Positions 25,307 through 33,935 are shown, counted from the first letter of the stretch. The stretch is DNA of 64,000 nt from Mesorhizobium_L sp035547755 (GCA_035547755.1 DASZUG010000019.1:1-64000); one strand, 5' to 3'. Numbers and translations: made by a program. The notes: generated by a model not told the origin, from the letters alone.

Positions 25307-26572
25307 ATGGCAGGCCATCCGGCCGTGGAGGAAATGAGAATGGCGATACAGGCTGCGCTTTCGCTCGATGTCCCCGAACCGGCGGTGCGGCCGGGCGACA
25401 AGCCGGATTTCTCCAACGTCAAGATCGCCCCCGCCGGTTCCGTCCGGCGGCCGGAGGTTGATGCCAATCCGGAAGACATGCGTGATCTTGCCTATTCGAT
25501 CATCCGCGTCCTGAACCGGGATGCCGAGGCGGTGGGCCCTTGGGCCGGGCTTCTCAGCGAAGAGGAACTTCGCGACGGGCTGAAACACATGATGACGTTG
25601 CGGGCCTTCGACGCCCGAATGCTGACGGCGCAGCGCCAGGGCAAGACGTCCTTCTATATGCAACATATGGGTGAGGAGGCGATCTCGACTGCCTTCCGCA
25701 AGGCCTTGAAGCCGGGGGACATGAATTTTCCCACCTATCGTCAGGCGGGGCTCCTGATCGCCGACGGCTATCCCATCGCCGAAATGATGAACCAGATCTT
25801 TTCCAATGAGCGCGATCCGTTGAAAGGCCGTCAGTTGCCGATCATGTATTCTTCAAAGGATCACGGCTTTTTCTCCATTTCCGGCAATCTCGGAACGCAA
25901 TTCGTCCAGGCGGTGGGATGGGCGATGGCGTCAGCCATCAAAAACGACACGAAGATTGCGGCCGGCTGGATCGGCGACGGTTCGACGGCGGAAAGCGATT
26001 TTCATGCTGCGCTGGTCTTTGCCTCGACCTATAAGGCGCCCGTCATCCTCAATATCGTCAATAATCAATGGGCGATCTCGACTTTCCAGGGCATCGCGCG
26101 CGGCGGCTCGGGCACCTTCGCGGCGCGCGGCCTCGGCTTCGGGCTGCCGTCGCTCAGGGTCGACGGCAATGATTATCTCGCCGTCCATGCGGTCGCTTCC
26201 TGGGCGGCGGAGCGGGCGCGGCGCAATCTCGGCGCGACGCTGATCGAATATGTCACCTATCGCGTCGGCGCGCATTCGACCTCCGACGATCCGTCGGCCT
26301 ATCGGGCGAGGGAGGAATCGTCGGCCTGGCCGCTCGGCGATCCCGTCATCCGGCTGAAGAACCACCTTATTTCCATCGGCGCGTGGTCGGAGGAGCGCCA
26401 CAAGCAGGCAGAAGCGGAAATCCTCGATACGGTGATCTCGGCACAGAAGGAGGCCGAGAGCCACGGCACCTTGCATTCGGGCGGCAAGCCGTCGGTGCGC
26501 GACATGTTCGAGGGGGTCTATGCGGAAATGCCGCCGCATTTGAGGCGGCAGCGGCAGCAGGCGGGATACTAA
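25307..26572 (+). CDS. bkdA1: Branched-chain 2-oxoacid dehydrogenase E1 component alpha subunit
   Basis: Encodes 421 residues from the ATG at 25307 (AAGGAGGA, 6-bp spacing). Thiamine-diphosphate enzyme: the cofactor motif GWIGDGSTAESDFHAALVFASTYKAPVILNIVNNQWAIS is intact, as is the phosphorylation-loop-like RVGAHSTSDDPSAYR region. The N-terminal ~60-residue extension is typical of the branched-chain enzyme. Decarboxylates 2-oxoisovalerate, 2-oxoisocaproate and 3-methyl-2-oxovalerate from Val, Leu and Ile. First gene of a four-gene operon; no adjacent bkdR regulator is seen. Confidence 0.94.
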   Translation: MAGHPAVEEMRMAIQAALSLDVPEPAVRPGDKPDFSNVKIAPAGSVRRPEVDANPEDMRDLAYSIIRVLNRDAEAVGPWAGLLSEEELRDGLKHMMTLRAFDARMLTAQRQGKTSFYMQHMGEEAISTAFRKALKPGDMNFPTYRQAGLLIADGYPIAEMMNQIFSNERDPLKGRQLPIMYSSKDHGFFSISGNLGTQFVQAVGWAMASAIKNDTKIAAGWIGDGSTAESDFHAALVFASTYKAPVILNIVNNQWAISTFQGIARGGSGTFAARGLGFGLPSLRVDGNDYLAVHAVASWAAERARRNLGATLIEYVTYRVGAHSTSDDPSAYRAREESSAWPLGDPVIRLKNHLISIGAWSEERHKQAEAEILDTVISAQKEAESHGTLHSGGKPSVRDMFEGVYAEMPPHLRRQRQQAGY

Positions 26573-26588
26573 CAGGCGGGATACCAAC

Positions 26589-27602
26589 ATGCCGCGCAGG
26601 ACGATGATCGAGGCCATCCGCGACGCGATGGACGTGATGATGGGCAAGGACGAGAACGTCGTCGTCTTCGGCGAGGATGTCGGCTATTTCGGCGGGGTTT
26701 TCCGCTGCACGGCCGGACTGCAGGCCAAATATGGCAAGACGCGCTGCTTCGACACGCCGATCAGCGAACTCGGCATCGTCGGCACGGCGATCGGCATGGC
26801 GGCCTACGGCCTGCGGCCCTGCGTCGAGGTGCAGTTCGCGGATTACGTTTACCCGGCCTATGACCAGATCGTTTCCGAAGCGGCGCGACTGCGCTATCGC
26901 TCGGCCGGCGAGTTCACCTGCCCGATCGTCATTCGCATGCCAACAGGCGGCGGCATTTTTGGCGGCCAGACGCATAGCCAAAGCCCGGAGGCGCTGTTCA
27001 CGCATGTGTCGGGGCTGAAAGTGGTGGTTCCGTCCAATCCCCACGACGCGAAGGGCCTGCTGATCGCCGCGATCGAGGATCCCGACCCGGTGATCTTCCT
27101 CGAGCCGAAACGGCTCTATAACGGTCCTTTCGACGGCCATCACGAGCGGCCGGTGACGCCGTGGTCCAAACATATCTTGGGAGAGGTGCCGGACGGGCAT
27201 TATACGATCCCGCTCGGCCAGGCCGTTGTGCGGCGTCCGGGCAACGCCGTCACGGTTCTCGCTTACGGCACGATGACCCATGTGGCGGAAGCGGCGGCCG
27301 ACGATACCGGGATCGACGCGGAAGTGATCGACATCCGCACATTGCTGCCGCTCGATCTCGACACGATCGCTGCTTCCGTGAACAAGACCGGGCGCTGCGT
27401 GGTGGTGCATGAGGCGACGCTGACGTCGGGCTTCGGCGCCGAGCTTGCCGCACTGGTGCAGGAGCATTGCTTTTATCATCTCGAAGCGCCGGTCAGGCGG
27501 GTCGCCGGATGGGATACGCCTTACCCGCACGCGCAGGAGTGGAATTATTTCCCGGGACCCGAGCGCGTCGGCCGGGCGCTTCGCGAAACGGTGGAGGCCT
27601 GA
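26589..27602 (+). CDS. bkdA2: Branched-chain 2-oxoacid dehydrogenase E1 component beta subunit
   Basis: Encodes 337 residues. Transketolase-type pyrimidine domain (VVVFGEDVGYFGGVFRCTAGLQAKYG, TPISELGIVGTAIGMA) and C-terminal domain (EVIDIRTLLPLDLDTI, GRCVVVHEATLTSGFGAELAA). Forms the alpha2-beta2 E1 with the preceding product. Starts 16 bp after the alpha gene; the stop is 2 bp before the E2 ATG, so the genes are tightly coupled. Confidence 0.95.
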   Translation: MPRRTMIEAIRDAMDVMMGKDENVVVFGEDVGYFGGVFRCTAGLQAKYGKTRCFDTPISELGIVGTAIGMAAYGLRPCVEVQFADYVYPAYDQIVSEAARLRYRSAGEFTCPIVIRMPTGGGIFGGQTHSQSPEALFTHVSGLKVVVPSNPHDAKGLLIAAIEDPDPVIFLEPKRLYNGPFDGHHERPVTPWSKHILGEVPDGHYTIPLGQAVVRRPGNAVTVLAYGTMTHVAEAAADDTGIDAEVIDIRTLLPLDLDTIAASVNKTGRCVVVHEATLTSGFGAELAALVQEHCFYHLEAPVRRVAGWDTPYPHAQEWNYFPGPERVGRALRETVEA

Positions 27603-27604
27603 CG

Positions 27605-28987
27605 ATGGGCGAGCGGATCATCAAGCTTCCGGACGTGGGCGAGGGCGTGGCCGAGGCGGAACTGGTCGAATGGCATGTGAAACCGGGCGATCTCGTGCGC
27701 GAGGACGCGGTGCTGGCGGCGGTGATGACCGACAAGGCGACGGTCGAAATCCCGTCTCCCGTCGATGGCGAGGTGATCTGGCTGGGCGCGGAGGTCGGCG
27801 ACACGGTCGCCGTCGGCTCGCCGATCATCAGGCTGAAAACAGCGGGCGGGGATGACGTTGCGGATGCCAAGCCGGTCGAGGCGAGCGCGGACAATGTTTC
27901 CGAAAACGGGGAGCAATTGGACAAATCCCCCCCTCATCCGGCTCGGACTTCGTCCTCGCCACCTTCTCCCCGGCGGGGAGAAGAGGAGCCGGCCGCGACG
28001 CCGCGCCCCCTCTCCCCTCGGGGAGAGGACGCGAGCGACGGCGAGCGGGTGAGGGGGCAAGCCCTCGCGCCAAGGCGATTGGCAGGCGGCAATGCAGCAT
28101 CCCGCTCGGCCGGCGAAAAACCGGTCGCCTCGCCGGCGGTCAGGATGAGGGCGAAGGAAGCGGGAATCGACTTGCGGCAAGTAGCTGGCAGCGGGCCTGC
28201 CGGTCGGATCGGCCATGAGGACATCGACGCCTTCCTGTCGCGCGGGCCGCAGCAAGGCGGACGCGCGACGGGGCTGGTTCCGGACAATTCCGTCGAGGAG
28301 ACAAAGATCGTCGGTCTCAGGCGGCGCATCGCCGAGAAGATGGCGCTCGCCAAGTCGCGCATTCCCCACATCACCTATGTCGAGGAAGTCGACGTCACGG
28401 CGCTGGAGGATTTGCGCGCGGCATTGAACAAGCAGAAGAAGGAAAATCAGCCGCGCCTGACGATCCTGCCCTTCCTGATGCGGGCGATGGTGAAGGCGAT
28501 TGCCGAGCAACCGGCTCTCAACGCCACTTTCGACGACGAGGCGGGCATCATCCATCGTTCCGGCGGCGTCCATATCGGTATCGCGACGCAGACGCCGGCG
28601 GGGTTGATGGTGCCGGTCGTGCGCCATGCCGAGGCGCGCGACATCTGGGATTGTGCGGCGGAAGTCGGCCGTGTGTCCGAAGCGGCGCGCGACGGCGCGG
28701 CGACGCGGGAGGACCTGACCGGCTCGACCATCACCATCACCTCGCTCGGCGCGATGGGCGGCGTGGTGACGACGCCCGTCATCAATTTTCCGGAAGTGGC
28801 GATTATCGGCGTCAACAAGATCATGATGCGGCCTGTCTGGGACGGCACGGAATTCATCCCGCGCAAGATGATGAACCTTTCTTCCAGCTTCGATCACCGC
28901 GTCATTGACGGCTGGGACGCCGCGACGTTTGTGCAAAAGCTGAAGACGTTGCTGGAAACGCCGGCGCTGATCTTCGTGGAGGGGTGA
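27605..28987 (+). CDS. bkdB: Branched-chain 2-oxoacid dehydrogenase E2, dihydrolipoamide acyltransferase
   Basis: Encodes 460 residues. Domains in order: lipoyl domain 1-79 with the lipoylated K44 in VMTDKATVEIPSP; a linker to ~172; the peripheral-subunit-binding domain at ~174-211 (VASPAVRMRAKEAGIDLRQV, GPAGRIGHEDI); and the catalytic domain ending in SFDHRVIDGWDAATFV, where the His and Asp of DHRVIDG are catalytic. Residues ~108-153 of the linker are encoded by a palindromic DNA repeat of intergenic type that keeps the frame open. Core motifs are intact, so the enzyme should work. Confidence 0.94.
   Translation: MGERIIKLPDVGEGVAEAELVEWHVKPGDLVREDAVLAAVMTDKATVEIPSPVDGEVIWLGAEVGDTVAVGSPIIRLKTAGGDDVADAKPVEASADNVSENGEQLDKSPPHPARTSSSPPSPRRGEEEPAATPRPLSPRGEDASDGERVRGQALAPRRLAGGNAASRSAGEKPVASPAVRMRAKEAGIDLRQVAGSGPAGRIGHEDIDAFLSRGPQQGGRATGLVPDNSVEETKIVGLRRRIAEKMALAKSRIPHITYVEEVDVTALEDLRAALNKQKKENQPRLTILPFLMRAMVKAIAEQPALNATFDDEAGIIHRSGGVHIGIATQTPAGLMVPVVRHAEARDIWDCAAEVGRVSEAARDGAATREDLTGSTITITSLGAMGGVVTTPVINFPEVAIIGVNKIMMRPVWDGTEFIPRKMMNLSSSFDHRVIDGWDAATFVQKLKTLLETPALIFVEG
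27927..28068. repeat. Palindromic repeat element inside the bkdB linker
   Basis: Two perfect 9-bp hairpins, CTTCTCCCC/GGGGAGAAG at 27963-27983 and CCTCTCCCC/GGGGAGAGG at 28009-28028, in a stretch starting CCCCCCCTCATCCG and ending GTGAGGGGGCAAG. This is the sequence style of Hyphomicrobiales intergenic palindromes; related C-rich motifs lie at 15074-15263 and 44338-44379. It is translated in frame as a Pro/Arg/Ser/Glu-rich segment. Confidence 0.8.
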
Positions 28988-29088
28988 GGAGTGTTCCACG
29001 AAGTGGACCAAAAGCCAACGATTTGTCTTTTGGAACGACGAACGCCCGGAGCCATAGCGGAGGGCGGGTTTGATGAGGATCTGAACCC

Positions 29089-30483
29089 ATGAAGGAAATC
29101 TCCTGCAGGCTTCTTGTCATCGGCGCCGGGCCGGGCGGGTATGTCTGCGCCATCCGCGCCGGCCAGCTTGGCGTCGATACCGTCATCGTCGATGCCGGCA
29201 AGCCGGGCGGCACCTGCCTCAATGTCGGCTGCATCCCGTCAAAGGCGCTGATCCACGCCGCCGAAGAATATCATAAGCTCACCGAGATGGCGGCCGGCGG
29301 CAGCCCTCTCGGCATCGGCGCTTCGTCTCCCGAACTCGATTTCCGGAAAACGATCGCCTGGAAGGACCGCATCGTCGGACGTCTCAATCTCGGCGTCTCC
29401 GGCCTGCTCAAGAAGGCGGGCGTCAAGATGGTCGGCGGCTGGGCGAAATTCCATGACGGCAAGACTGTCGAGGTCGAGACCGAGACCGGGCCGCAGATCA
29501 TCCGCGCCGAGGCGATCGTCATCGCCACCGGCTCCGTGCCGGTGGAACTGCCCTCGCTTCCGTTCGGCGGGCACGTCATTTCCTCCACCGAAGCGCTGTC
29601 GCTCGCAGACGTGCCGAAGAAGCTGGCGGTGGTCGGCGGCGGCTATATCGGGCTCGAACTCGGGACCGCTTATGCCAAGCTCGGCTCGAAAGTAACGGTG
29701 GTCGAGGCGCTGCCGCGAATCCTGCCGCAATATGACGCCGAACTGACGCGGCCCGTCGCCAAAAGGCTCGATCATCTCGGCATCGAGGTTTTCACCGAGG
29801 CAAAGGCGAAAGGCCTTGGCAAGAAAGGCGAGGCGCTTGTCATCGAAACCGGCGGCGAAGAAAAGCAGCTTGCGGCGGACAAGATCCTCGTTACAGTCGG
29901 CCGCAAGCCGCTCGTTGAAGGCTGGGGAATCGAAGAACTGGTGCTCGACCGCGACGGCCGCTTCATTCGCATCGACGACCAATGCCGCACCTCAATGCGC
30001 GGCATCCATGCGATCGGCGACGTCACCGGCGAGCCGATGCTGGCGCATCGGGCGATGGCGCAAGGCGAGATGGTCGCCGAGATCGTCGCCGGGCATAAGA
30101 GAAGCTGGGACAAGCGCGCTATTCCGGCCGTCTGCTTCACCGATCCGGAGGTGGTGACAGCTGGGCTATCGCCGGAGGAGGCCCGCGCCACCGGGCGCGA
30201 GATCAAGGTCGGGCAGTTCCCGTTCAGCGCTAATGGCCGCGCCATGACCATGGGAGCGGAAGAGGGCTTCGTCCGCGTCGTCGCGCGCGCCGACAATCAT
30301 CTGGTGCTCGGCATCCAGGCGGTCGGGCAGGGGGTGTCGGAACTCTCTTCCGCCTTCGGTCTGGCGATCGAGATGGGCGCACGACTGGAAGACATAGCCG
30401 GCACGATCCATGCGCATCCGACGCAGAGTGAAGCGTTCCACGAGGCGAGTTTGCGCGCACTCGGCCACGCGCTCCATATCTGA
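29089..30483 (+). CDS. lpdV: Dihydrolipoyl dehydrogenase (E3)
   Basis: Encodes 464 residues. FAD-binding LLVIGAGPGGYVCAIRAGQLG at the N-terminus, redox disulfide in GGTCLNVGCIPSKAL, the NAD-binding VVGGGYIGLELGTAYAKLG, and the C-terminal interface HAHPTQSEAFHEA with the catalytic His-Glu pair. Reoxidises the lipoyl groups of E2. It follows bkdB by 101 bp with no gene between, so it is most likely the operon's own E3. Other cellular complexes could share it. Confidence 0.95.
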   Translation: MKEISCRLLVIGAGPGGYVCAIRAGQLGVDTVIVDAGKPGGTCLNVGCIPSKALIHAAEEYHKLTEMAAGGSPLGIGASSPELDFRKTIAWKDRIVGRLNLGVSGLLKKAGVKMVGGWAKFHDGKTVEVETETGPQIIRAEAIVIATGSVPVELPSLPFGGHVISSTEALSLADVPKKLAVVGGGYIGLELGTAYAKLGSKVTVVEALPRILPQYDAELTRPVAKRLDHLGIEVFTEAKAKGLGKKGEALVIETGGEEKQLAADKILVTVGRKPLVEGWGIEELVLDRDGRFIRIDDQCRTSMRGIHAIGDVTGEPMLAHRAMAQGEMVAEIVAGHKRSWDKRAIPAVCFTDPEVVTAGLSPEEARATGREIKVGQFPFSANGRAMTMGAEEGFVRVVARADNHLVLGIQAVGQGVSELSSAFGLAIEMGARLEDIAGTIHAHPTQSEAFHEASLRALGHALHI

Positions 30484-30558
30484 CCGCGGAGCGCCTTTTT
30501 GCCTTTCGCAGCCCGCCCGGCTACACTTCGCGAATGTGAAGCGGCAGGAGCCCGGGTG

Positions 30559-30867
30559 ATGCGCACATTACTGACCGGATTGCTGGCAAGGTCGACGGCC
30601 GTAATCGCCTTTCTGCTCCTGTTCGCGCCGTTCTCCCATGCCCAGACGTCGAGCGGTCAGTCACAGCACTGGTCGCAGCAGGAGAGCAGCCTGCCCGGCG
30701 TAAAGGGCGGCTACCATATCGTGACGACCGATCCCAATCGGCGTGACGACAAGATCGGGTCCAGCGACGATAATGGCGTCAAGCTCGGAAACTGGAATGT
30801 CCGGACATGGGGCGACATTTCCATCGGCATCGGCGCGTCCAGTGGAAATCAGAAATCGGGGCATTGA
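30559..30867 (+). CDS. Small secreted protein of unknown function
   Basis: Encodes 102 residues from the ATG at 30559 with CAGGAG upstream. A signal peptide is clear (LLTGLLARSTAVIAFLLLF... ending SHA-Q). The mature ~75 residues are polar and include QHWSQQESSLPGVKGGYHIV and GNWNVRTWGDISIGIG; no cysteine. I recognise no family. It directly follows the dehydrogenase operon on the same strand (75-bp gap) but need not be functionally linked. Confidence 0.6.
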   Translation: MRTLLTGLLARSTAVIAFLLLFAPFSHAQTSSGQSQHWSQQESSLPGVKGGYHIVTTDPNRRDDKIGSSDDNGVKLGNWNVRTWGDISIGIGASSGNQKSGH

Positions 30868-30895
30868 TCAACAACTCCGCCTTCATCATTGCCGT

Positions 30896-31113
30896 GCGTC
30901 CTTCGAGGCTCGCTGCGCTCGCACCTCAGGATGAGGGCCTTTGGGCGCCAACCTTCCGCGAACTGCCGGCACTCTCATCCTGATCAGGATGAGGACCGCT
31001 GGCGCGAAGAAATTGGGAGGCCCATCCGCCCGCTTCGCAGGCATGACACGATGGGGACCTTGCGCCGACCTTCCTCATCCTGAGGTGCCCGCGAAGCGGG
31101 CCTCGAAGGACGC
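30896..31113. repeat. Pair of inverted 41-bp repeats around a 20-bp palindrome
   Basis: 30896-30936 (GCGTCCTTCGAGGC ... CAGGATGAGG) and 31073-31113 (CCTCATCCTG ... GAAGGACGC) are near-complete inverted copies of one common alphaproteobacterial element. Each has a variable small hairpin in its centre (GCTCGCTGCGCTCGC; CCCGCGAAGCGGG). Between them is a perfect palindrome CTCATCCTGATCAGGATGAG at 30974-30993. They lie in the gap between convergent genes and could act as a bidirectional transcript end. Confidence 0.88.
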
Positions 31114-31140
31114 ACCCAGCATTCCCAACAACGCTTCCGG

Positions 31141-32445
31141 CTATACCTTGACGGCCTGACGCACCCTGTCCTTGCCGCCGAACACCTTGAGATAGTGCTG
31201 GACTTCCGCCGGATCGCCGGTGGCCTTCAGCGGGTTATCGGACAGCTTCACCGCCGACCGGCCATTGGCGTCGCTCACCTTGCAGACCAGCGATATGGCG
31301 CGCAGCTGGTCATTGCGCTCGGGGGCGCAATCGACGAAATCGTTGGTGAGGTTCGTTCCCCAGCCGAAACCCATCCTGACCTTGCCGCGGAAATGGCGGA
31401 ATGTTTCTTCCATCGTGTCGACATCGAGCGCATCGGAGAAGATCAGGAGCTTCTTTTTCGGGTCCTTCCCCTTCTTTCGCCACCACTCGATGATCCTCTC
31501 GCCGCCTTCGATCGGCGGCGCGCTGTCGGGCCGGAAACCCGTCCAGTCCGCCACCCAGTCCGGCGCATTCTTCAGAAAGGAGGCGGTGCCGAAGGCGTCG
31601 GGCAGCACGATCAGCAGATTGCCGCCATAATAGCTTTGCCAGTCCTTCATCACCTTGTAGGGCGCTGCCCGCAGTTCCTCGTCGGTCTCCGCGAGGGCGG
31701 CGAGAACCATCGGAAGTTCATGCGCATTGGTGCCAAGGGCTTCGAGGTCTGAATCCATGGCGAGAAGCACGTTGCTGGTGCCGGTAAAGGCCGGCCCGAT
31801 GCCTTCCTTCAGCGCTTCCACGCACCAGCGCTGCCACAGGAAGCTGTGGCGACGCCTTGTGCCGAAGTCGGAAATCTGGAGCTCCGGATATTTCTTGAGC
31901 CGCTCGACCTTCGCCCACATCTTCGCCTTGGCGCGGGCGTAGAGCACATCGAGCGCGAACGGCCCCATCGACTTCATCGCCGCGCGGGATCGCAATTCGT
32001 TGATGATGGCGAGAGCGGGGATTTCCCACATTGTGGTTTCGTGCCAGGCGCCATGGAAATGCAGTTCGTACTGTCCTTCGCGCCGCCTAAGTTCATATTC
32101 CGGCAGCCGGAAGCTTGTCAGCCAAGAGAGGAAATCAGGGTCGAAGATTTGCTTGCGGCCGTAGAAACTGTTGCCCGCCAGCCAGATCATCTCCTTCTTT
32201 GAGAAGCGGATCGAGCGGGCGTGGTCGAGCTGTGCCCGCAATTCCCCCTCGTCGATCTCGTCCGCGAGGCGAACGGAACGCGTGCGATTGATCAGGGAAA
32301 AGGTTGCGTTGACCGTGGGATAAAGGCCCCAGATCATCTGCAGCATGAGCAGCTTGTAGAAATCCGTATCGAGCAGACTGCGGATGATCGGGTCGAGCTT
32401 CCAGGTGTGGTTGTAGACCCGTCTTGCGATATCGGTCTTGGGCAT
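31141..32445 (-). CDS. pncB: Nicotinate phosphoribosyltransferase
   Basis: Encodes 434 residues from the ATG at 32445 with GGCGGAAG upstream; about 100 further codons open upstream are not part of the family. Diagnostic blocks: LLDTDFYKLLMLQMIW at residues 24-39, SDFGTRRRHSFLWQRW, and GTNAHELPM with the phosphorylated His at 242, then LLIFSDALDVDTM and FGWGTNLTND. Makes nicotinate mononucleotide from nicotinate and PRPP in NAD salvage. Appears to be a single-gene unit. Confidence 0.95.
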   Translation of the reverse strand: MPKTDIARRVYNHTWKLDPIIRSLLDTDFYKLLMLQMIWGLYPTVNATFSLINRTRSVRLADEIDEGELRAQLDHARSIRFSKKEMIWLAGNSFYGRKQIFDPDFLSWLTSFRLPEYELRRREGQYELHFHGAWHETTMWEIPALAIINELRSRAAMKSMGPFALDVLYARAKAKMWAKVERLKKYPELQISDFGTRRRHSFLWQRWCVEALKEGIGPAFTGTSNVLLAMDSDLEALGTNAHELPMVLAALAETDEELRAAPYKVMKDWQSYYGGNLLIVLPDAFGTASFLKNAPDWVADWTGFRPDSAPPIEGGERIIEWWRKKGKDPKKKLLIFSDALDVDTMEETFRHFRGKVRMGFGWGTNLTNDFVDCAPERNDQLRAISLVCKVSDANGRSAVKLSDNPLKATGDPAEVQHYLKVFGGKDRVRQAVKV

Positions 32446-32683
32446 AGCTTCCGCCTGTTCCGTCCAGCCGTTTTCGCGGCTCCATATGGAGCGCGCGAGG
32501 TCCATATCGATCAGCCGATGTCGATTCCAGTGCGTCGCAGGGGCGCCCAGCTTCTCCGCGCAAGCCGAATACCGCCGGGGGCTGGCTGTCAAGTGGTCAA
32601 GGTACAGCGACTTTCTGGCACAGGGTCCATACCTCTTTCGGACGGGAGCCGGCCGGGAAGCCGGCTTTCCCGCCGCCGGCCCC

Positions 32684-32986
32684 TCAGTTCCAGGCAATCT
32701 CGGGGTTTTCGCGGAAGGCGAAACGTTCCAGATGGCTTGCCACGACATGCTTCAGCCGCGAAAGGCTGACCTCGTCCTCCGCCGTCACTGTCAGATTCAG
32801 CATGTTGTCCTTCGCGGCAAGGGCGCACATGCCGAAATCGAACACGATCGCGCCCCTGTGCGGTGTGAAATTGACCGGCAGCTTGTGACCGAAATGCTTG
32901 CAGAGCTGCTGAAGATAGCGGCTCGCCATTTCCGTTATGACAATGGCCGTCGAGTGATGAAGGGTGGTTTCACGTCCTTTTTTCAT
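32684..32986 (-). CDS. DUF2218 domain protein
   Basis: Encodes 100 residues, entirely a DUF2218 domain: STAIVITEMASRYLQQLCKHFGHKLPV, then GAIVFDFGMCALAAKDNMLNLTVTAEDEVSLSRLKHVVASHLERFAF. DUF2218 is found alone or fused to siderophore-interacting (YqjH-type) ferric reductases. Here it is alone, 111 bp downstream of a YqjI-like PadR regulator on the same strand, with a dispersed palindromic repeat between. A link to iron or nickel handling is inferred. Function of the domain is not known. Confidence 0.88.
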   Translation of the reverse strand: MKKGRETTLHHSTAIVITEMASRYLQQLCKHFGHKLPVNFTPHRGAIVFDFGMCALAAKDNMLNLTVTAEDEVSLSRLKHVVASHLERFAFRENPEIAWN

Positions 32987-32998
32987 GCTCTGCCCTCA

Positions 32999-33101
32999 CT
33001 GGAGCATTTCCGTTTTCCGAATCACGGGAATGCTCTATCTGCTTGTTTTCACGCAATTCCGAACGCAAAACCGCGATGCACTTTTGCTGGAATTGCTCTA
33101 G
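32999..33101. repeat. Dispersed palindromic element, copy 2
   Basis: A 103-bp element, CTGGAGCATTTCCGT to GGAATTGCTCTAG, clearly related to 23992-24090 in the same orientation. It lies between the PadR regulator gene and the DUF2218 gene, and its last four bases contain the PadR stop codon. Confidence 0.85.
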
Positions 33102-33811
33102 TCATCGGAATCGTCATGGTCGCCATGGGCCAACCTGCCGAGTTCGTCGGCGGCCCTGTTCAGGATATCGATCGCTTCCTGCTGCCTTTCCGCCGGCGCA
33201 TGCATGAGTTCGGCCAACGCCATGCGGATGCGGCGGCGCACCTCGTGGAAGTCGCGCCGAAGGCCGTGCCGCCCATGCCAGTCGCCGCGGTCGCCGCGCT
33301 GACGCGGTTCGTCGTCAGACCAGTCGAACCATTCGCGGGCGGCCGCCATCTTGCGGCCGAAACGTTCGATTTGCGCCAGAACGCCGTCGACGATCGCGCG
33401 GTTCTCTTCGAGATAGGCCCTGCCGGCATCGGTAATGGAGAAGACTTTCTTGTTGCCCTCGGTCGCCGATGAGGCATAGCCTGCTTCTTCGAGGAAGGTG
33501 AGCGTCGGATAAACCACGCCAGGGCTCGGGCTGTAGATGCCGCTCGAACGCTCTTCCAGCGCCTTGATGATGTCGTAGCCGTGCCGCGGGCTTTCCGCGA
33601 GGAGAGCAAGCGCGATCAGCCTGAGATCGCCGTCCGCCAGCATGCGCCCGGCGCGGAAAATGCCGCCGCCACCGCCGCCAAATCCTTTTCCGAACGGCCC
33701 GAAACCGTGCCGGCTTCCACCGAATTTGCGCGCCATCATCTCCATGATGTTGGCGGGAGCCCCGCATTCGCGGTCCCAATGACCGCCTCGATGGCCACGA
33801 TTCATTGTCAT
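33098..33811 (-). CDS. PadR family transcriptional regulator, YqjI-like
   Basis: Encodes 237 residues. The N-terminal ~58 residues are Gly/His/Phe-rich (RGHRGGHWDRECG, FGPFGKGFGGGGGG), comparable to the metal-binding leader of YqjI. The winged helix is at ~60-145: LRLIALALLAESPRHGYDIIKALEERSSGIYSPSPGVVYPTLTFLEEAGYASS. A charged C-terminal helical dimerisation region follows, ending GDHDDSDD. In E. coli, YqjI is a nickel-responsive repressor of the ferric reductase gene yqjH. The fit to YqjI is from recalled sequence, not a search. Its stop codon lies in a repeat element. Operator-like palindromes sit upstream. Confidence 0.88.
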   Translation of the reverse strand: MTMNRGHRGGHWDRECGAPANIMEMMARKFGGSRHGFGPFGKGFGGGGGGIFRAGRMLADGDLRLIALALLAESPRHGYDIIKALEERSSGIYSPSPGVVYPTLTFLEEAGYASSATEGNKKVFSITDAGRAYLEENRAIVDGVLAQIERFGRKMAAAREWFDWSDDEPRQRGDRGDWHGRHGLRRDFHEVRRRIRMALAELMHAPAERQQEAIDILNRAADELGRLAHGDHDDSDD

Positions 33812-33824
33812 ACCTTTCGTTGTG

Positions 33825-33891
33825 TCTTACGATATATCTTAATTGGCAGAGCCATTCTCGCGAGTCAAGATGTATCGTAAGATATATCTTA
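33825..33891. promoter_or_regulatory. Palindromic operators, likely PadR/YqjI-type boxes
   Basis: Two related sites: TCTTACGATATATCTTA at 33825-33841 and TCGTAAGATATATCTTA at 33875-33891. The second contains the perfect 14-bp palindrome TAAGATATATCTTA (33878-33891); the two share GATATATCTTA. They lie 14 to 80 bp upstream of the PadR start, in the divergent promoter region, as expected for autoregulation. Confidence 0.7.
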
Positions 33892-33935
33892 TTAACCCGA
33901 TTGGAACCCTTCCGGGAAGAAGCCGTTAACCCGCC

